A stretch of DNA of 64,000 nt from the NCBI RefSeq assembly GCF_014649655.1, contig NZ_BMTL01000010.1, forward strand, positions 186,001-250,000, read 5' to 3'. Positions 22,457-32,225 of the stretch are shown piece after piece. Position numbers and translations under genes: made by a program. The notes beneath the pieces were generated by a model. It saw only the letters and a program-made list of their open reading frames with translations. It searched no databases and was not told the DNA's origin. The DNA comes from Streptomyces humidus. GTDB taxonomy: Bacteria > Actinomycetota > Actinomycetes > Streptomycetales > Streptomycetaceae. Within the stretch, counting starts at the first letter, position 1; each line of letters starts with the position of its first letter.

Positions 22457-24121
22457 ATGTCAGGACCCCGCCCCGTACGAGCGCCGCGCGGTACGGAACT
22501 GAGCGCCCTGGGATGGCAGCAGGAGGCCGCGCTGCGGATGCTGCAGAACAACCTCGACCCCGAGGTCGCCGAGCACCCCGACAAGCTCGTCGTCTACGGC
22601 GGCACCGGCAAGGCCGCCCGCGACTGGCGCTCCTTCGACGCGATGGTCCGCACCCTGCGGACCCTCAAGCAGGACGAGACCATGCTCGTCCAGTCCGGCC
22701 GCCCGGTCGGGGTCATGCAGACCCACGAGTGGGCCCCGCGCGTCCTCATCGCCAACTCCAACCTCGTCGGCGACTGGGCCAACTGGGAGGAGTTCCGCCG
22801 GCTGGAACAGCTGGGGCTGACCATGTACGGCCAGATGACGGCCGGGTCCTGGATCTACATCGGCACCCAGGGCATCCTCCAGGGCACCTACGAGACCTTC
22901 GCCGCCGTCGCCGCGAAGAAGTTCGGCGGCACCCTCGCCGGGACCATCACCCTCACGGCCGGCCTCGGCGGCATGGGCGGCGCCCAGCCGCTCGCCGTGA
23001 CGATGAACGACGGCGTCGCGATCTGCGTCGACTGCGACCCGCGGGCCATCGACCGCCGCATCGAGCACCGCTACCTGGACGTCAGGGCCGACGACCTGGA
23101 CCACGCCCTCCGCCTCGCCGTCGAGGCCCGGGACCAGCGCAGGCCGCTCTCCATCGGCGTCCTCGGCAACGCCGCCGAGGTCGTCCCGCAGCTGCTGGCG
23201 ATGGGCGCGCCCGTCGACATCGTCACCGACCAGACCTCCGCCCACGACCCGCTGGCCTACCTGCCGACCGGGATCGCCTTCGAGGACATGGCCGACGCCG
23301 CCGAGAAGGACCCGGCCGGCTTCACCACCCGGGCCCGCGAGTCGATGGCACGGCACGTCGAGGCGATGGTCGGCTTCATGGACGCCGGCGCCGAGGTCTT
23401 CGACTACGGCAACTCCATTCGCGGTGAGGCCCGACTCGCCGGATTCGAGCGGGCGTTCGCCTTCCCCGGCTTCGTCCCCGCCTATATCCGCCCGCTGTTC
23501 TGCGAGGGCAAGGGCCCCTTCCGCTGGGCGGCCCTGTCCGGTGACCCGGCCGACATCGCCAAGACCGACAAGGCGATCCTCGACCTCTTCCCGGAGAACG
23601 AGTCCCTGGCCCGCTGGATCAAGCTGGCCGGTGAGCGCGTCCACTTCCAGGGCCTGCCCGCCCGTATCTGCTGGCTCGGCTACGGCGAGCGCGACAAGGC
23701 CGGCGAGCGTTTCAACGACATGGTGGCCTCGGGCGAGCTGGCGGCCCCCCTCGCCATCGGCCGCGACCACCTCGACTGCGGTTCCGTCGCCTCCCCGTAC
23801 CGGGAGACCGAGGCCATGCTCGACGGCTCCGACGCGATCGCCGACTGGCCGCTGCTGAACGCCATGGTCAACGTGGCCTCGGGCGCCTCCTGGGTCTCCC
23901 TCCACCACGGCGGCGGCGTCGGCATGGGCCGCTCCATCCACGCCGGTCAGGTCTCGGTGGCGGACGGCACGAAGCTGGCCGGCGAGAAGATCCGCCGCGT
24001 GCTGACCAACGACCCCGGCATGGGCGTCATCCGGCACGTGGACGCCGGGTACGACATCGCGGAGTCGGTCGCCGACGAGCGGGGCGTGCGGGTGCCGATG
24101 CGCGAGGGTGATGCGCAGTGA
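22457..24121 (+). CDS. hutU: Urocanate hydratase
   Basis: This 554-residue cytoplasmic enzyme converts urocanate to 4-imidazolone-5-propionate using tightly bound NAD+ as electrophile. It has the family motifs [28 protein letters not shown] (NAD binding), the conserved Cys at about 405 in [11 protein letters not shown], and [18 protein letters not shown]. Length fits the family. The ATG at 22457 follows AAGGAGG by six bases. It is first in a four-gene operon; its stop overlaps the start of the M20 gene by four bases. Histidine ammonia-lyase (hutH) is not in the window. Confidence 0.96.
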   Translation: MSGPRPVRAPRGTELSALGWQQEAALRMLQNNLDPEVAEHPDKLVVYGGTGKAARDWRSFDAMVRTLRTLKQDETMLVQSGRPVGVMQTHEWAPRVLIANSNLVGDWANWEEFRRLEQLGLTMYGQMTAGSWIYIGTQGILQGTYETFAAVAAKKFGGTLAGTITLTAGLGGMGGAQPLAVTMNDGVAICVDCDPRAIDRRIEHRYLDVRADDLDHALRLAVEARDQRRPLSIGVLGNAAEVVPQLLAMGAPVDIVTDQTSAHDPLAYLPTGIAFEDMADAAEKDPAGFTTRARESMARHVEAMVGFMDAGAEVFDYGNSIRGEARLAGFERAFAFPGFVPAYIRPLFCEGKGPFRWAALSGDPADIAKTDKAILDLFPENESLARWIKLAGERVHFQGLPARICWLGYGERDKAGERFNDMVASGELAAPLAIGRDHLDCGSVASPYRETEAMLDGSDAIADWPLLNAMVNVASGASWVSLHHGGGVGMGRSIHAGQVSVADGTKLAGEKIRRVLTNDPGMGVIRHVDAGYDIAESVADERGVRVPMREGDAQ

Positions 24122-25509
24122 CGACCGACGGCGGCCGTCCGGGAGAGGCCGAGGGCTCGTCCCCGGCCCTCTCCGACCGGCGCGACGAGCGCCCGCGGTC
24201 CCGGGAGCCGCAGCCGCGGGAGCAGCTGTCGCGGGTGCCGGGGCCCGTGTCGGGCGGCGCCTCCTTCCAGGAGATGTGGCGTGAGCTGGCGCCCGTCGGA
24301 CGCCACCGCGAGACCGGCGGCTACCGCCGTTACGCCTGGACCCCCGCCGACGCCGACTGCCGGGCCTGGTTCCGGCAGCAGGCCGAGGCACGGGGACTGA
24401 CGTACGAGGCCGACCGCAACGGCAACCAGTGGGCCTGGCTCGGGGATCCGACCGCCGGGGACGCCGTCGTCACCGGGTCGCATCTCGACTCCGTGCCCGA
24501 CGGCGGCGCCTTCGACGGTCCCCTCGGCGTCGTGTCCTCCTTCGCCGCCCTGGACGAACTGCTCGCCCGGGGAGCGAGGTTCGCCAGGCCACTCGCCCTC
24601 GTCAACTTCGGGGACGAGGAGGGCGCCCGGTTCGGGCTCGCCTGCGTCGGGTCGCGGCTCACCTCCGGACAGCTCACCGTCGAGCAGGCGCACCGGCTCA
24701 CCGACGCCGAGGGGATCACCCTGCCGCGGGCCATGGAGGCCGCCGGGTACGACCCTGACGCCCTCGGCGCGGACCCGGAACGGCTCGGCCGCATCGGCGC
24801 GTTCGTGGAACTGCACGTCGAACAGGGCCGCGCCCTGGACCTCAGCGGCGACCGGGTCGGCCTCGCGAGCGCCATCTGGCCGCACGGGCGCTGGCGGTTC
24901 GACTTCCGCGGCGAGGCCAACCACGCCGGCACCACCCGCCTCGAGGACCGGCGCGACCCCATGCTGTCGTACGCCGAAACGGTCCTCGCCGCCCGCCGCG
25001 AGGCCGAACTCGCCGGCGCCGTCGCGACCTTCGGCAAGATCTCCGTCGAGCCGAACGGCGTCAACGCCATCCCCTCGCTGGTGCGCGGCTGGCTCGACTC
25101 CCGCGCCGCCGACCAGGTCACCCTCGACCAGGTGGTGGGGGGCGTCGAGAAGGCGGCCCGCGCCTACGCCGAGGCCCACGGCATCGACCTCGACGTCGTG
25201 CGCGAGTCGTTCACGCCCGTCGTCGAGTTCGACCACGCCCTGCGCGACGAACTGACCCGCATCCTGGGCGCCGCCGCGGCCGGGGGCGACGGCGCGGGAG
25301 GGGACGACGGCGGCCTCAGGGTCCCCGTGCTCGGCACGGGCGCCGGACACGACGCCGGCATCCTCTCCTCGAGCATCCCGACCGCCATGCTGTTCGTGCG
25401 CAACCCCACGGGCGTCTCGCACTCCCCGGCCGAATTCGCCGCCGAGGACGACTGCGTGGCCGGGGTACTCGCACTCGCCGACGCACTGGAAGGGCTGGCC
25501 TGCAGGTGA
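24118..25509 (+). CDS. M20-family amidohydrolase, probable N-formylglutamate or carbamoyl-type hydrolase
   Basis: This 463-residue metal-dependent amidase belongs to the allantoate amidohydrolase/N-carbamoyl amino-acid hydrolase group. The dinuclear metal ligands are visible in [32 protein letters not shown] and GVSHSPAEF. Residues 1-50 are a charged, low-complexity extension. The start GTG overlaps the hutU stop and the stop overlaps the hutF start, so it is locked into the hut operon. Histidine degradation through N-formylglutamate needs a hydrolase for the last step, and no HutG-type gene is nearby, so this gene is a good candidate. That assignment is from context; the sequence alone says M20 amidase. 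Confidence 0.85.
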   Translation: MTTDGGRPGEAEGSSPALSDRRDERPRSREPQPREQLSRVPGPVSGGASFQEMWRELAPVGRHRETGGYRRYAWTPADADCRAWFRQQAEARGLTYEADRNGNQWAWLGDPTAGDAVVTGSHLDSVPDGGAFDGPLGVVSSFAALDELLARGARFARPLALVNFGDEEGARFGLACVGSRLTSGQLTVEQAHRLTDAEGITLPRAMEAAGYDPDALGADPERLGRIGAFVELHVEQGRALDLSGDRVGLASAIWPHGRWRFDFRGEANHAGTTRLEDRRDPMLSYAETVLAARREAELAGAVATFGKISVEPNGVNAIPSLVRGWLDSRAADQVTLDQVVGGVEKAARAYAEAHGIDLDVVRESFTPVVEFDHALRDELTRILGAAAAGGDGAGGDDGGLRVPVLGTGAGHDAGILSSSIPTAMLFVRNPTGVSHSPAEFAAEDDCVAGVLALADALEGLACR

Positions 25510-26852
25510 CGCACCCCCGCACGCGGACGTACTGGCTGGAGCACGCCTGGCTCGGCACCCATGTCGGACCGGGAGTCGTCGTCGAGGCCGCGGACGGCCG
25601 CATCAAGGCCGTCCGCACGGACGTGCCCGCCCCGCCCCCCGGTGCCGAGATCCTGCGCGGTCTGACCCTGCCGGGACTGGCGAACGCCCACTCGCACGCC
25701 TTCCACCGCGCCCTGCGCGGAACCGTCCAGGTCGGCTCCGGCACCTTCTGGACCTGGCGCGAGGTCATGTACTCGGTCGCCGAGAAACTGACCCCGGAGA
25801 CGTACCACGCGCTGGCCCGCGCCGTGTACGCAGAGATGGCGCTGGCGGGCGTCACCTCCGTCGGCGAGTTCCACTACGTGCACCACGCCCCCGGCGGCGC
25901 GCGATACGCCGACCCCAACGCCATGGGCGAGGCCCTGATCGCGGCGGCCGCCGACGCCGGCATCCGCATCACCCTCCTCGACACCGCGTATCTGTCCTCG
26001 GGCTTCGGCCGGCCGCCCACCGCCCACCAGCTGCGGTTCTCCGACGGGACCGCCGAGGCCTGGGCCGAACGCTGTTCAGTTCTCAAGGAACGGGATCACG
26101 CGCGGATCGGGGCGGCGATCCACTCCGTGCGGGCCGTGCCCGCCGACCAGCTGGCGACCGTCGCACGATGGGCCGAGGAGCGGCGTGCCCCGCTCCATGT
26201 GCACCTGTCCGAGCAGACCGCCGAGAACGACGCCTGCCGGGAAGCCCACGGGTGCACCCCGACCCAGCTGCTCGCCCTGCACGGAGTGCTCGGGCCGCGC
26301 ACCACCGGTGTCCACAACACCCACCTCACCGCCGAGGACGTCTCCCTCATCGGCGGCAGCGGAACCGGCACCTGCATGTGCCCCACCACCGAACGCGACC
26401 TGGCGGACGGCATCGGACCCGCGGTGGCCCTGCAGAACGAGGGCTCCCCGCTCTGCCTCGGCTCCGACAGCCACGCCGTGATCGACCTGCTCGAAGAGGC
26501 GCGGGCGATGGAGCTCGACGAACGGCTGCGCACCCGCACCCGCGGTCACTGGACCGCGGCCGCGCTGCTGCGCGCCGCATCCGCCGACGGTCACGCGGCA
26601 CTCGGCTGGCAGGAGGCCGGAAGGATCGAGGAGAACGCGCTCGCCGACCTCACGACCATCGCGCTCGACTCGGTCAGGACAGCGGGCCCGCTGCCCCGGC
26701 TCGGCGCCGAGACGGCCGTATTCGCGGCGAGCGCGGCGGACGTCCGGCACACGGTCGTGGGCGGACGGCATGTCGTACGCGACGGGTCGCACGTGCTCGT
26801 GCCGGACGTGCCGCAGGCCCTCGCGCAGGCCGTCGACGCCCTGCGCGGCTGA
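25506..26852 (+). CDS. hutF: Formimidoylglutamate deiminase
   Basis: This 448-residue amidohydrolase-superfamily enzyme should convert N-formimidoyl-glutamate to N-formylglutamate and ammonia. It shows [13 protein letters not shown] (metal HxH), [31 protein letters not shown] and [12 protein letters not shown] (His ligand). It also has [20 protein letters not shown] with the metal Asp. The FHYVHH and SEQTAEN forms are characteristic of HutF, as opposed to guanine deaminase. Start GTG overlaps the previous stop (GTGA). Its product is the expected substrate of the M20 hydrolase just upstream. Confidence 0.93.
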   Translation: MTHPRTRTYWLEHAWLGTHVGPGVVVEAADGRIKAVRTDVPAPPPGAEILRGLTLPGLANAHSHAFHRALRGTVQVGSGTFWTWREVMYSVAEKLTPETYHALARAVYAEMALAGVTSVGEFHYVHHAPGGARYADPNAMGEALIAAAADAGIRITLLDTAYLSSGFGRPPTAHQLRFSDGTAEAWAERCSVLKERDHARIGAAIHSVRAVPADQLATVARWAEERRAPLHVHLSEQTAENDACREAHGCTPTQLLALHGVLGPRTTGVHNTHLTAEDVSLIGGSGTGTCMCPTTERDLADGIGPAVALQNEGSPLCLGSDSHAVIDLLEEARAMELDERLRTRTRGHWTAAALLRAASADGHAALGWQEAGRIEENALADLTTIALDSVRTAGPLPRLGAETAVFAASAADVRHTVVGGRHVVRDGSHVLVPDVPQALAQAVDALRG

Positions 26853-26887
26853 CCACCGCCCCCCGCCCGGCCACCCATGAGGACGCC

Positions 26888-28096
26888 ATGAGCAGCACCG
26901 TCATCACCAACATCGCCACGCTGGTCACCAACGATCCCTCCCTCGGACGGGTGTCCTCCCGGTCGGGCACGTCCGAGGGCGGGGGAGGTTCACCTCTCGG
27001 TCTGGTCCGGGACGCGGCCGTCGTCGTCGACGGCGACCGCATCGCATGGACCGGTGAAGCAAGCAAAGCACCCGCCACTGACAACCGGGTCGACGCCGGC
27101 GGCCGCTCGGTGCTCCCCGGCTTCGTCGACTCGCACTCCCACCTGGTGTTCGCGGGCGACCGCACCGAGGAGTTCAACGCCCGGATGTCGGGCCGCGGTT
27201 ACACGGCGGGCGGCATCCGCACGACCGTGGCGGCCACCCGGGCGGCGAGCGACGAGGAACTCGAGGCGAACCTCACCCGTTATCTGAGCGAGGCCCTCAG
27301 CCAGGGCACCACCACGATGGAGACCAAGTCCGGCTACGGCCTGACGGTCGCCGACGAGGCGCGCGCCCTGCGCCTCGCGGCCCGGCACACCGACGAGGTC
27401 ACCTACCTCGGAGCCCACATCGTTCCGCCGGACCTCGCCGACGACCCGGCCGCCTACGTCACCCTGGTCACCGGCGAGATGCTCGACGCCTGCGCCCCGC
27501 ACGCCCGCTGGATCGACGTCTTCTGCGAGAAGGGCGCGTTCGACGGCGACCAGGCACGCGCCGTCCTCACCGCCGGGCGGGCGAGGGGACTGCACCCCCG
27601 CATCCACGCCAACCAGCTCTCCTACGGCCCCGGCGTTCAGCTGGCGGTCGAGCTGGACGCGGCCAGCGCCGACCACTGCACCCACCTGACGGACGCGGAC
27701 GTCGACGCCCTCGCGAGCGGCGACACGGTCGCCACGCTGCTGCCCGGCGCCGAGTTCTCCACCCGCGCCGAGTGGCCGGACGCCCGTCGGCTGCTGGACG
27801 CGGGCGTCACGGTCGCCCTCTCCACGGACTGCAACCCGGGCTCGTCCTTCACGTCGTCCGTGCCGTTCTGCGTCGCGCTCGCCGTGCGGGACATGGGGAT
27901 GACCCCGGACGAGGCGGTGTGGTCGGCCACGGCGGGCGGGGCCGCGGCCCTGCGCCGCACGGACGTGGGCCGGCTGACGCCCGGCGCCTACGCCGACCTG
28001 GTCCTGCTGGACGCCCCCAGCCACGTCCACCTGGCCTACCGGCCGGGCGTCCCGCTGGTGTCCGGGGTATGGCGCAGGGGCGTGCGCGTGGTCTGA
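26888..28096 (+). CDS. hutI: Imidazolonepropionase
   Basis: This 402-residue metal hydrolase opens 4-imidazolone-5-propionate to N-formimidoyl-glutamate. Motifs include [17 protein letters not shown] (metal HxH), [33 protein letters not shown] and [13 protein letters not shown]. An insert of about 20 Ser/Gly-rich residues lies near residues 20-38, before the first beta strands, and is unusual for the family. The ATG at 26888 has GAGG close upstream. It is the last gene of the hut operon, 35 bases after hutF. Confidence 0.95.
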   Translation: MSSTVITNIATLVTNDPSLGRVSSRSGTSEGGGGSPLGLVRDAAVVVDGDRIAWTGEASKAPATDNRVDAGGRSVLPGFVDSHSHLVFAGDRTEEFNARMSGRGYTAGGIRTTVAATRAASDEELEANLTRYLSEALSQGTTTMETKSGYGLTVADEARALRLAARHTDEVTYLGAHIVPPDLADDPAAYVTLVTGEMLDACAPHARWIDVFCEKGAFDGDQARAVLTAGRARGLHPRIHANQLSYGPGVQLAVELDAASADHCTHLTDADVDALASGDTVATLLPGAEFSTRAEWPDARRLLDAGVTVALSTDCNPGSSFTSSVPFCVALAVRDMGMTPDEAVWSATAGGAAALRRTDVGRLTPGAYADLVLLDAPSHVHLAYRPGVPLVSGVWRRGVRVV

Positions 28097-28417
28097 GGGG
28101 CGCGGGCGGGGAGGCCCCTAGCGGGGAAACCCCGGGCTGGGAAGCCCTGGGCTGAGGGGCCGCGCCCCGCACGGACTCGGCGAGCAGTCGCCGAAAGCCC
28201 GGAAACGGGAAGCCCGGAAACGGGAAGCCCGGGAGCCGGGAGCCGCAAGCCTGAAAGCCCGCGAGTCCGCGCGGGAGAACCGGGCGCGGCCGTCGTCGCG
28301 CCGACGGCCGCGCCCGGGCGCTCGTCCGGCAGCCGACCGCCCGAGCCGCCCGTTCGCCCGGCCGCGGACGGCACTGGTGTCCGCGGCCGGATATCGGCCG
28401 ATACCGGTGCGCCGGCC
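28097..28417. other. Intergenic region between hutI and sigI (convergent)
   Basis: About 320 bases rich in GGGAAGCCC-like repeats. GGGGCGCGG (28097-28105) pairs with CCGCGCCCC (28160-28168) across a structured middle, a likely end for the hut transcript. A 15-base unit is repeated at 28198-28227. No gene seen. Confidence 0.5.
28198..28227. repeat. 15-base tandem repeat (two copies)
   Basis: CCCGGAAACGGGAAG occurs twice in succession, followed by degenerate copies (CCCGGGAGCCGGGAGCC). Each unit contains the palindrome CCCG/CGGG, so the tract can form a row of small hairpins between two convergent operons. Confidence 0.75.
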
Positions 28418-29341
28418 CTACTCCTCGACCGTCAGCGCCTTGCGCAGCCGCGTCAGGGTGCGCGACAGCAGCCGCGACACGTGCATCTGCGAGATGCCGA
28501 GTTCCTCGCCGATCTCCGACTGGGTCAGACCGGCGACGAAGCGGAGGGAGAGGATCTGCCGGTCGCGGGGCGCGAGTTCGGCGATCAGGGGCTTCAGCGA
28601 CTCGATGTACTCGATGCCTTCGAGGCCGTTGTCCTCGTAACCGATGCGATGGGCGAGGGCGCCTTCCGAGTCGTCGTCCTGCTGCTGCGCGTCCAGCGAG
28701 GCCGCCGTGTAGGCGTTGGACGCGGCCATGCCCTCGACGACCTCGTCGTCGGACAGGCCGAGACGCTCGGCCAGCTCGGCGACCGTGGGCGCACGGTCGA
28801 GCTTCTGGGCCAGTTCGTCGCCCGCCCTGGCCAGGTCGAGCCGGAGCTCCTGGAGCCGGCGCGGGACGCGCACCGACCACGACGTGTCGCGGAAGAAGCG
28901 CTTGATCTCGCCGATGACGGTGGGCATCGCGAAGGTCGGGAACTCGACCCCGCGCGAGAGCTCGAAGCGGTCGATCGCCTTGATCAGGCCGATGGTGCCG
29001 ACCTGGATGATGTCCTCCATGGGCTCGCTGCGGGAGCGGAACCGGGAGGCGGCGAACTTGACCAGCGCGAGGTTCAGTTCGACCAGGGTGTTGCGCACGT
29101 ACGCGTAGTCGTGCGTGCCCTCTTCGAGGGATTCGAGCCGTGCGAACAGGGTCTTGGACAGGGCCCGTGCGTCGACGGATCCGACCTCGTCGAACGGGGG
29201 GATCTCCGGGAGTCCGGCGAGGGCGTCGGTGGGGTCGACGTCCGGCACCGCGTTCTGTGCGATGGGTTCCAGATGTTCTTGATCCGGAGGGGGTGTCGAC
29301 GTCGCTCCGTGGGTATGCGGTGCGTCGAGCCGGGGTGACAT
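28418..29341 (-). CDS. sigI: SigB/SigF-family sigma factor
   Basis: The 307-residue protein is a group-3 sigma factor of the SigB/SigF type. It has region 2 with NLALVKFAASRF, EDIIQVGTIGLIKAIDRFEL and GVEFPTFAMPTVIGEIKRFF. Region 3 contains RVPRRLQELRLDLARA, and region 4 ends with LTQSEIGEELGISQMHVSRL. A disordered 60-residue N-terminus precedes. The ATG at 29341 has GGAGG five bases upstream. Divergent STAS and HATPase genes complete a partner-switching module like the SigI/PrsI/ArsI system known from S. coelicolor, a stress-responsive circuit. The symbol rests on this arrangement. Confidence 0.88.
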   Translation of the reverse strand: MSPRLDAPHTHGATSTPPPDQEHLEPIAQNAVPDVDPTDALAGLPEIPPFDEVGSVDARALSKTLFARLESLEEGTHDYAYVRNTLVELNLALVKFAASRFRSRSEPMEDIIQVGTIGLIKAIDRFELSRGVEFPTFAMPTVIGEIKRFFRDTSWSVRVPRRLQELRLDLARAGDELAQKLDRAPTVAELAERLGLSDDEVVEGMAASNAYTAASLDAQQQDDDSEGALAHRIGYEDNGLEGIEYIESLKPLIAELAPRDRQILSLRFVAGLTQSEIGEELGISQMHVSRLLSRTLTRLRKALTVEE

Positions 29342-29497
29342 GATGTCCTCCATCGTTCTCGGCGTATGGCTGCCGAAGCCAGTGAGCGCACTACGGTGTG
29401 CGGCGCCTCCAAAGCCGGCCGTGTCGGTCTGCGTGTTGCTACTAGGCCTACCTGCTTCACTTGACCGATCGCAAGTGCGCTTTGTCCAGTTGTGTAC

Positions 29498-29521
29498 GTT
29501 TGTGTGCGATTGTTCGGGTGT
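29498..29521 (+). promoter_or_regulatory. SigB-type promoter candidate for arsI
   Basis: GTTT (29498-29501) and GGGTGT (29516-29521) are 14 bases apart, close to the GTTT-N14-16-GGGTAC/T pattern of SigB-class sigma factors. It lies 72 bases before the anti-anti-sigma start. If used, sigma activity would feed back on its own regulators. Confidence 0.45.
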
Positions 29522-29593
29522 TGAGGTGCGGGTCGAGGGCGTAGTGTTCGAGGGCGTCAGAAAGCAGTTCACGACCCCAGGAGAAGAGACGGC

Positions 29594-30001
29594 ATGGACC
29601 GCGGGACGGTCGGCAGCGCACAGTCGGGCCGGCTTCTGGTCGAGGTGCGGGAAGAGGGCCCCAGTGCCGTCGTGACCCCGGCGGGTGAGTTGGATCACCA
29701 CACCGCCGATTTGTTGCGCGAGCCACTCGAAGCCTGCCTCGCCAGAGGTCGCAGTCGCCTGGTGGTCGACTGCACGCGCCTGGAGTTCTGTGACTCCACC
29801 GGGCTCAACGTGCTGCTCGGAGCCCGCCTCAAGGCGGAGGCGGCCGGTGGTGGAGTCCATCTGGCGGGAATGCTTCCCGTGGTGGCCCGGGTCTTCGAGA
29901 TCACCGGGGCGGACGCCGTGTTCACCGTGCACGCCACGGTCGAGGCGGCGCTGGCCGACGAACCCGACGCACAGCCCGAGGACGAGGACAAGGACGGCTG
30001 A
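29594..30001 (+). CDS. arsI: STAS-domain anti-anti-sigma factor
   Basis: The 135-residue protein has one STAS domain: AVVTPAGELDHHTADLLREPL and RLEFCDSTGLNVLLGARLKA. Ser68 in DSTGLN is the residue usually phosphorylated by the partner anti-sigma kinase. The last 15 residues are very acidic. It should bind the anti-sigma factor when unphosphorylated and so release the sigma factor. The ATG at 29594 follows AGGAG. It is divergent from sigI and 200 bases upstream of the HATPase gene. Name follows the known S. coelicolor system. Confidence 0.85.
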   Translation: MDRGTVGSAQSGRLLVEVREEGPSAVVTPAGELDHHTADLLREPLEACLARGRSRLVVDCTRLEFCDSTGLNVLLGARLKAEAAGGGVHLAGMLPVVARVFEITGADAVFTVHATVEAALADEPDAQPEDEDKDG

Positions 30002-30204
30002 TTCGCGCCGTCCGCCCGGAGTCGACACGACACGGGCGAGAACGGGGGTGTCCCGCCCGTCACGCAGGGCAGGAGACATCCTGAACCCGCACATGTCGGC
30101 GGCGGGCGCCGACACGAACGACGTCCGGCCACGTACGACTCTGCAGAGATCCGACTCTTGAATGGTGAACCGGTCAATCGGGGAATCGGTGAGGTGAAGC
30201 GCTG

Positions 30205-30765
30205 ATGAGCACCACCCGGCCTTACTCGCCGGGCGACCGCGGCCCGGAGCCCAGCCCGGAGCCCAGCGGCGCTTCCGGGGTGTCCCACGGGGACGCACGG
30301 GGGGCTGGGGCGTCCGACGGGCGCACGGCTGCCGCGGCGCCCGGGTCGCCGGGCGGCCGTCAGGTACGCCGGCTGAGCTTCGACGACGCCAGCGGCGTCG
30401 TTCCGCTCGCCCGTGACTTCGCCCGCCAGGCGCTGTACGCGTGGGGCTGGCTGCCGGCCGCCACCGCCGACCGGCGGGCCGCCGCCGAGGACGTGCTGCT
30501 CGTCGTCTCCGAGCTGGTCACCAACGCGTGCCTGCACGCCGAAGGGCCCGACGCGATGGTCCTGGGCTGCGACAACAAGGTGATCCGCGTCGAGGTCTCC
30601 GACCGCGGCACGGGCCAGCCGGCCCCGCGCACCCCGCACCGCGCGGGCCGCCCCGGCGGGCACGGCATGTTCATCGTCCAGCGCCTCTGTCTGGACTGGG
30701 GCGTCATGCGAGCACAGGGCGTCGCCGGCAAGACGGTCTGGGCGGAGCTGGGCGCCCCCGCCTGA
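30205..30765 (+). CDS. prsI: Anti-sigma factor / serine kinase of the RsbW type
   Basis: The 186-residue protein has a GHKL ATPase domain with the N-box SELVTNACLHAE (Asn107), G1 box VSDRGTGQPAP (Asp133) and G2 box GRPGGHGMFIVQRL. These fit RsbW/SpoIIAB-like anti-sigma kinases. The first 50 residues are a Pro/Gly/Ala-rich extension not usual in the family. The ATG at 30205 follows GAGGTGA by seven bases. Acting with the STAS protein it should hold SigI inactive and phosphorylate Ser68. A 9-bp hairpin follows the gene. Confidence 0.85.
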   Translation: MSTTRPYSPGDRGPEPSPEPSGASGVSHGDARGAGASDGRTAAAAPGSPGGRQVRRLSFDDASGVVPLARDFARQALYAWGWLPAATADRRAAAEDVLLVVSELVTNACLHAEGPDAMVLGCDNKVIRVEVSDRGTGQPAPRTPHRAGRPGGHGMFIVQRLCLDWGVMRAQGVAGKTVWAELGAPA

Positions 30766-30798
30766 CGGCCCCGGCCCCGGCCCCCGCCGCGCTCCCGT

Positions 30799-30823
30799 CC
30801 GGTCACCGGAACGCGGTGACCGG
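30799..30823 (+). terminator. 9-bp hairpin after prsI
   Basis: CCGGTCACC (30799-30807) and GGTGACCGG (30815-30823) pair perfectly across a seven-base loop, 34 bases after the anti-sigma stop codon. Confidence 0.7.
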
Positions 30824-30961
30824 AACGCGGGGCGCGCACGGCCGGGGTGCGCACGCTCTCGGCGTCCGGCCCGTGGGTCGCCGACCGCCGGTCGCCGGCC
30901 CGGTCGCCGAACCGGCTTCCGGCCCCGCCCGCCCGGCTCCGCCCCTGCACCCGCGCGGCCC

Positions 30962-31079
30962 CGCCGCTGCACCCGCGCGGCCCCCGTGGGTCCCCGCGCT
31001 CGCCCCTCCCCGCAGGCCTGCGCCGCTGCACCCGCGCGGCCCCCGTGGGTCCCCGCGCTCGCCCCTCCCCGCAGGCCTG
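30962..31079. repeat. 59-base perfect tandem duplication
   Basis: Positions 30962-31020 are repeated exactly at 31021-31079. The unit starts CGCCGCTGCACCCGCGCGGC and ends CGCAGGCCTG. Degenerate partial copies flank it on both sides, so the array was probably longer or is growing by slippage. Confidence 0.9.
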
Positions 31080-31161
31080 CGCGCTCACCCCTCGCAGGCC
31101 TGCACGCTCGGTTGCGACACCTGCGCGTGCTCGGCCCCCGCGGTCCCGCGCCTTCGGTCTT

Positions 31162-31210
31162 CCCGCGTCCCGCGTCCCGCGTCCCGCGTCCCGCGTCCCG
31201 CGTCCCGCGT
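31162..31210. repeat. Heptamer tandem repeat (CCCGCGT x7)
   Basis: Seven perfect contiguous copies of CCCGCGT. The unit and regularity point to slippage. Copy number is likely to vary between strains. Confidence 0.92.
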
Positions 31211-31459
31211 CCCGGTGGCCGCGCCCCTCCCCGCGCCCCGGTTCCGCCGGCCTCCGCCTTCGCGGCTCCGGCCCTCGCCGGATCCGCACCCCCCTCGCGC
31301 GCACACGCGGGGCCTTCTCATGGCTTGGGTCCGGGTGTCGGATCGTCACAACTCCGGTCCGTGCCTTCTCTTCCCTCCTCATCGCCCCGGGCGTACCTTG
31401 ACGGCTCAATCTGATGCCTCGTCAGTAAGGCGGGGCGGTGGGAGTGAGGGGACGGGACC

Positions 31460-32197
31460 GTGTCGAACCGGAAGCGAACCGCCGTGCTCGCGACTGCCGC
31501 GGCCCTGGCCGGCTCGGCGGTGCTGACGGCCGCCCCGGCGGCCATGGCCGAGGTCGTCAACGTCAACTACGGCTGCAAGACGCCCATCGGAGACAAGAGC
31601 GCCGTCTCGCCGATCGACATCAAGGGCGTCAAGAGCGGCGACGGATACCGGATCACGATGTCCTGGCAGAAGGGTGTCTCCTCGAGCCCGGTCGAACTCG
31701 GCGCGGGCTCCATGAAGCCGAGCGCCACCATCAGGCTGGGAGGCGCGGACAGCGGCACCCTGAACGTCACGGGACCGGCCAACCAGGCCGCGATCCCCGA
31801 GAACACCCCCATCAAGATCAGCGATCTGAGCGGCACGTACACCCCGAAGAAGAGCGGCAAGGTCACCTTCACGGCGGGCGTGCTGACCATCAGGGCGCTC
31901 GGCACGACCACCACCTGCACCCCGAGCAACACCCCCGGCCCCTCCCTGACCCTCGACGTGACCGCGTCGGGCGGGGGCTCGGGCGGTAGCTCGGGCGGGG
32001 GCACGACGGGCGGCGGTACGGCCGGGGCCTCGGACGGCGGAACCAGCGACGGCGGCTCCGGCGGGCAGCTCCCGCAGACCGGCCCCGAGGACTCCGCGAT
32101 CGCCCTCGGCACCCTCGGCGGCACCGTGCTGCTCGCGGGCGCGGCGGGCGCCCTGTGGCTGACCAGGCGCGACCAGCCGGCCCGAGCCCGCCGCTGA
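31460..32197 (+). CDS. Secreted cell-wall protein with LPXTG-type sorting signal
   Basis: The 245-residue protein has a signal peptide (about 1-30, ending APAAMAE) and one conserved domain of about 130 residues with two Cys (NYGCKTPIGDKSAVSPIDIK and LGTTTTCTPS). A Gly/Ser/Thr-rich spacer of about 40 residues follows, then the sorting signal LPQTG, a hydrophobic segment and a basic tail (RRDQPARARR). Sortase would anchor it to peptidoglycan. The same domain recurs in the gene at 34387; I think it may be of the DUF6801 type. The GTG start has a modest GAGGGGACGG upstream. It opens a four-gene operon. Confidence 0.85.
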   Translation: MSNRKRTAVLATAAALAGSAVLTAAPAAMAEVVNVNYGCKTPIGDKSAVSPIDIKGVKSGDGYRITMSWQKGVSSSPVELGAGSMKPSATIRLGGADSGTLNVTGPANQAAIPENTPIKISDLSGTYTPKKSGKVTFTAGVLTIRALGTTTTCTPSNTPGPSLTLDVTASGGGSGGSSGGGTTGGGTAGASDGGTSDGGSGGQLPQTGPEDSAIALGTLGGTVLLAGAAGALWLTRRDQPARARR

Positions 32198-32225
32198 CCC
32201 CCCCGGAGGAGTGCAGGAGCCGCCG

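Larger units (their letters stand above)
30766..31459. other. C-rich non-coding region with tandem repeats
   Basis: About 690 bases without a believable gene. The plus strand is strongly C-rich and G-poor from about 30880 to 31300, with long C-runs. It holds a terminator-like hairpin, a 59-base tandem duplication and a seven-copy heptamer. The frames across it have extreme Arg/Pro content and no ribosome sites. The last 100 bases should contain the promoter of the surface-protein operon. Confidence 0.65.

Noticed and set aside
30962-31210. CRISPR array
   Set aside because: The repeats are contiguous, without spacers of regular length, and no cas gene is near. They are simple tandem repeats.
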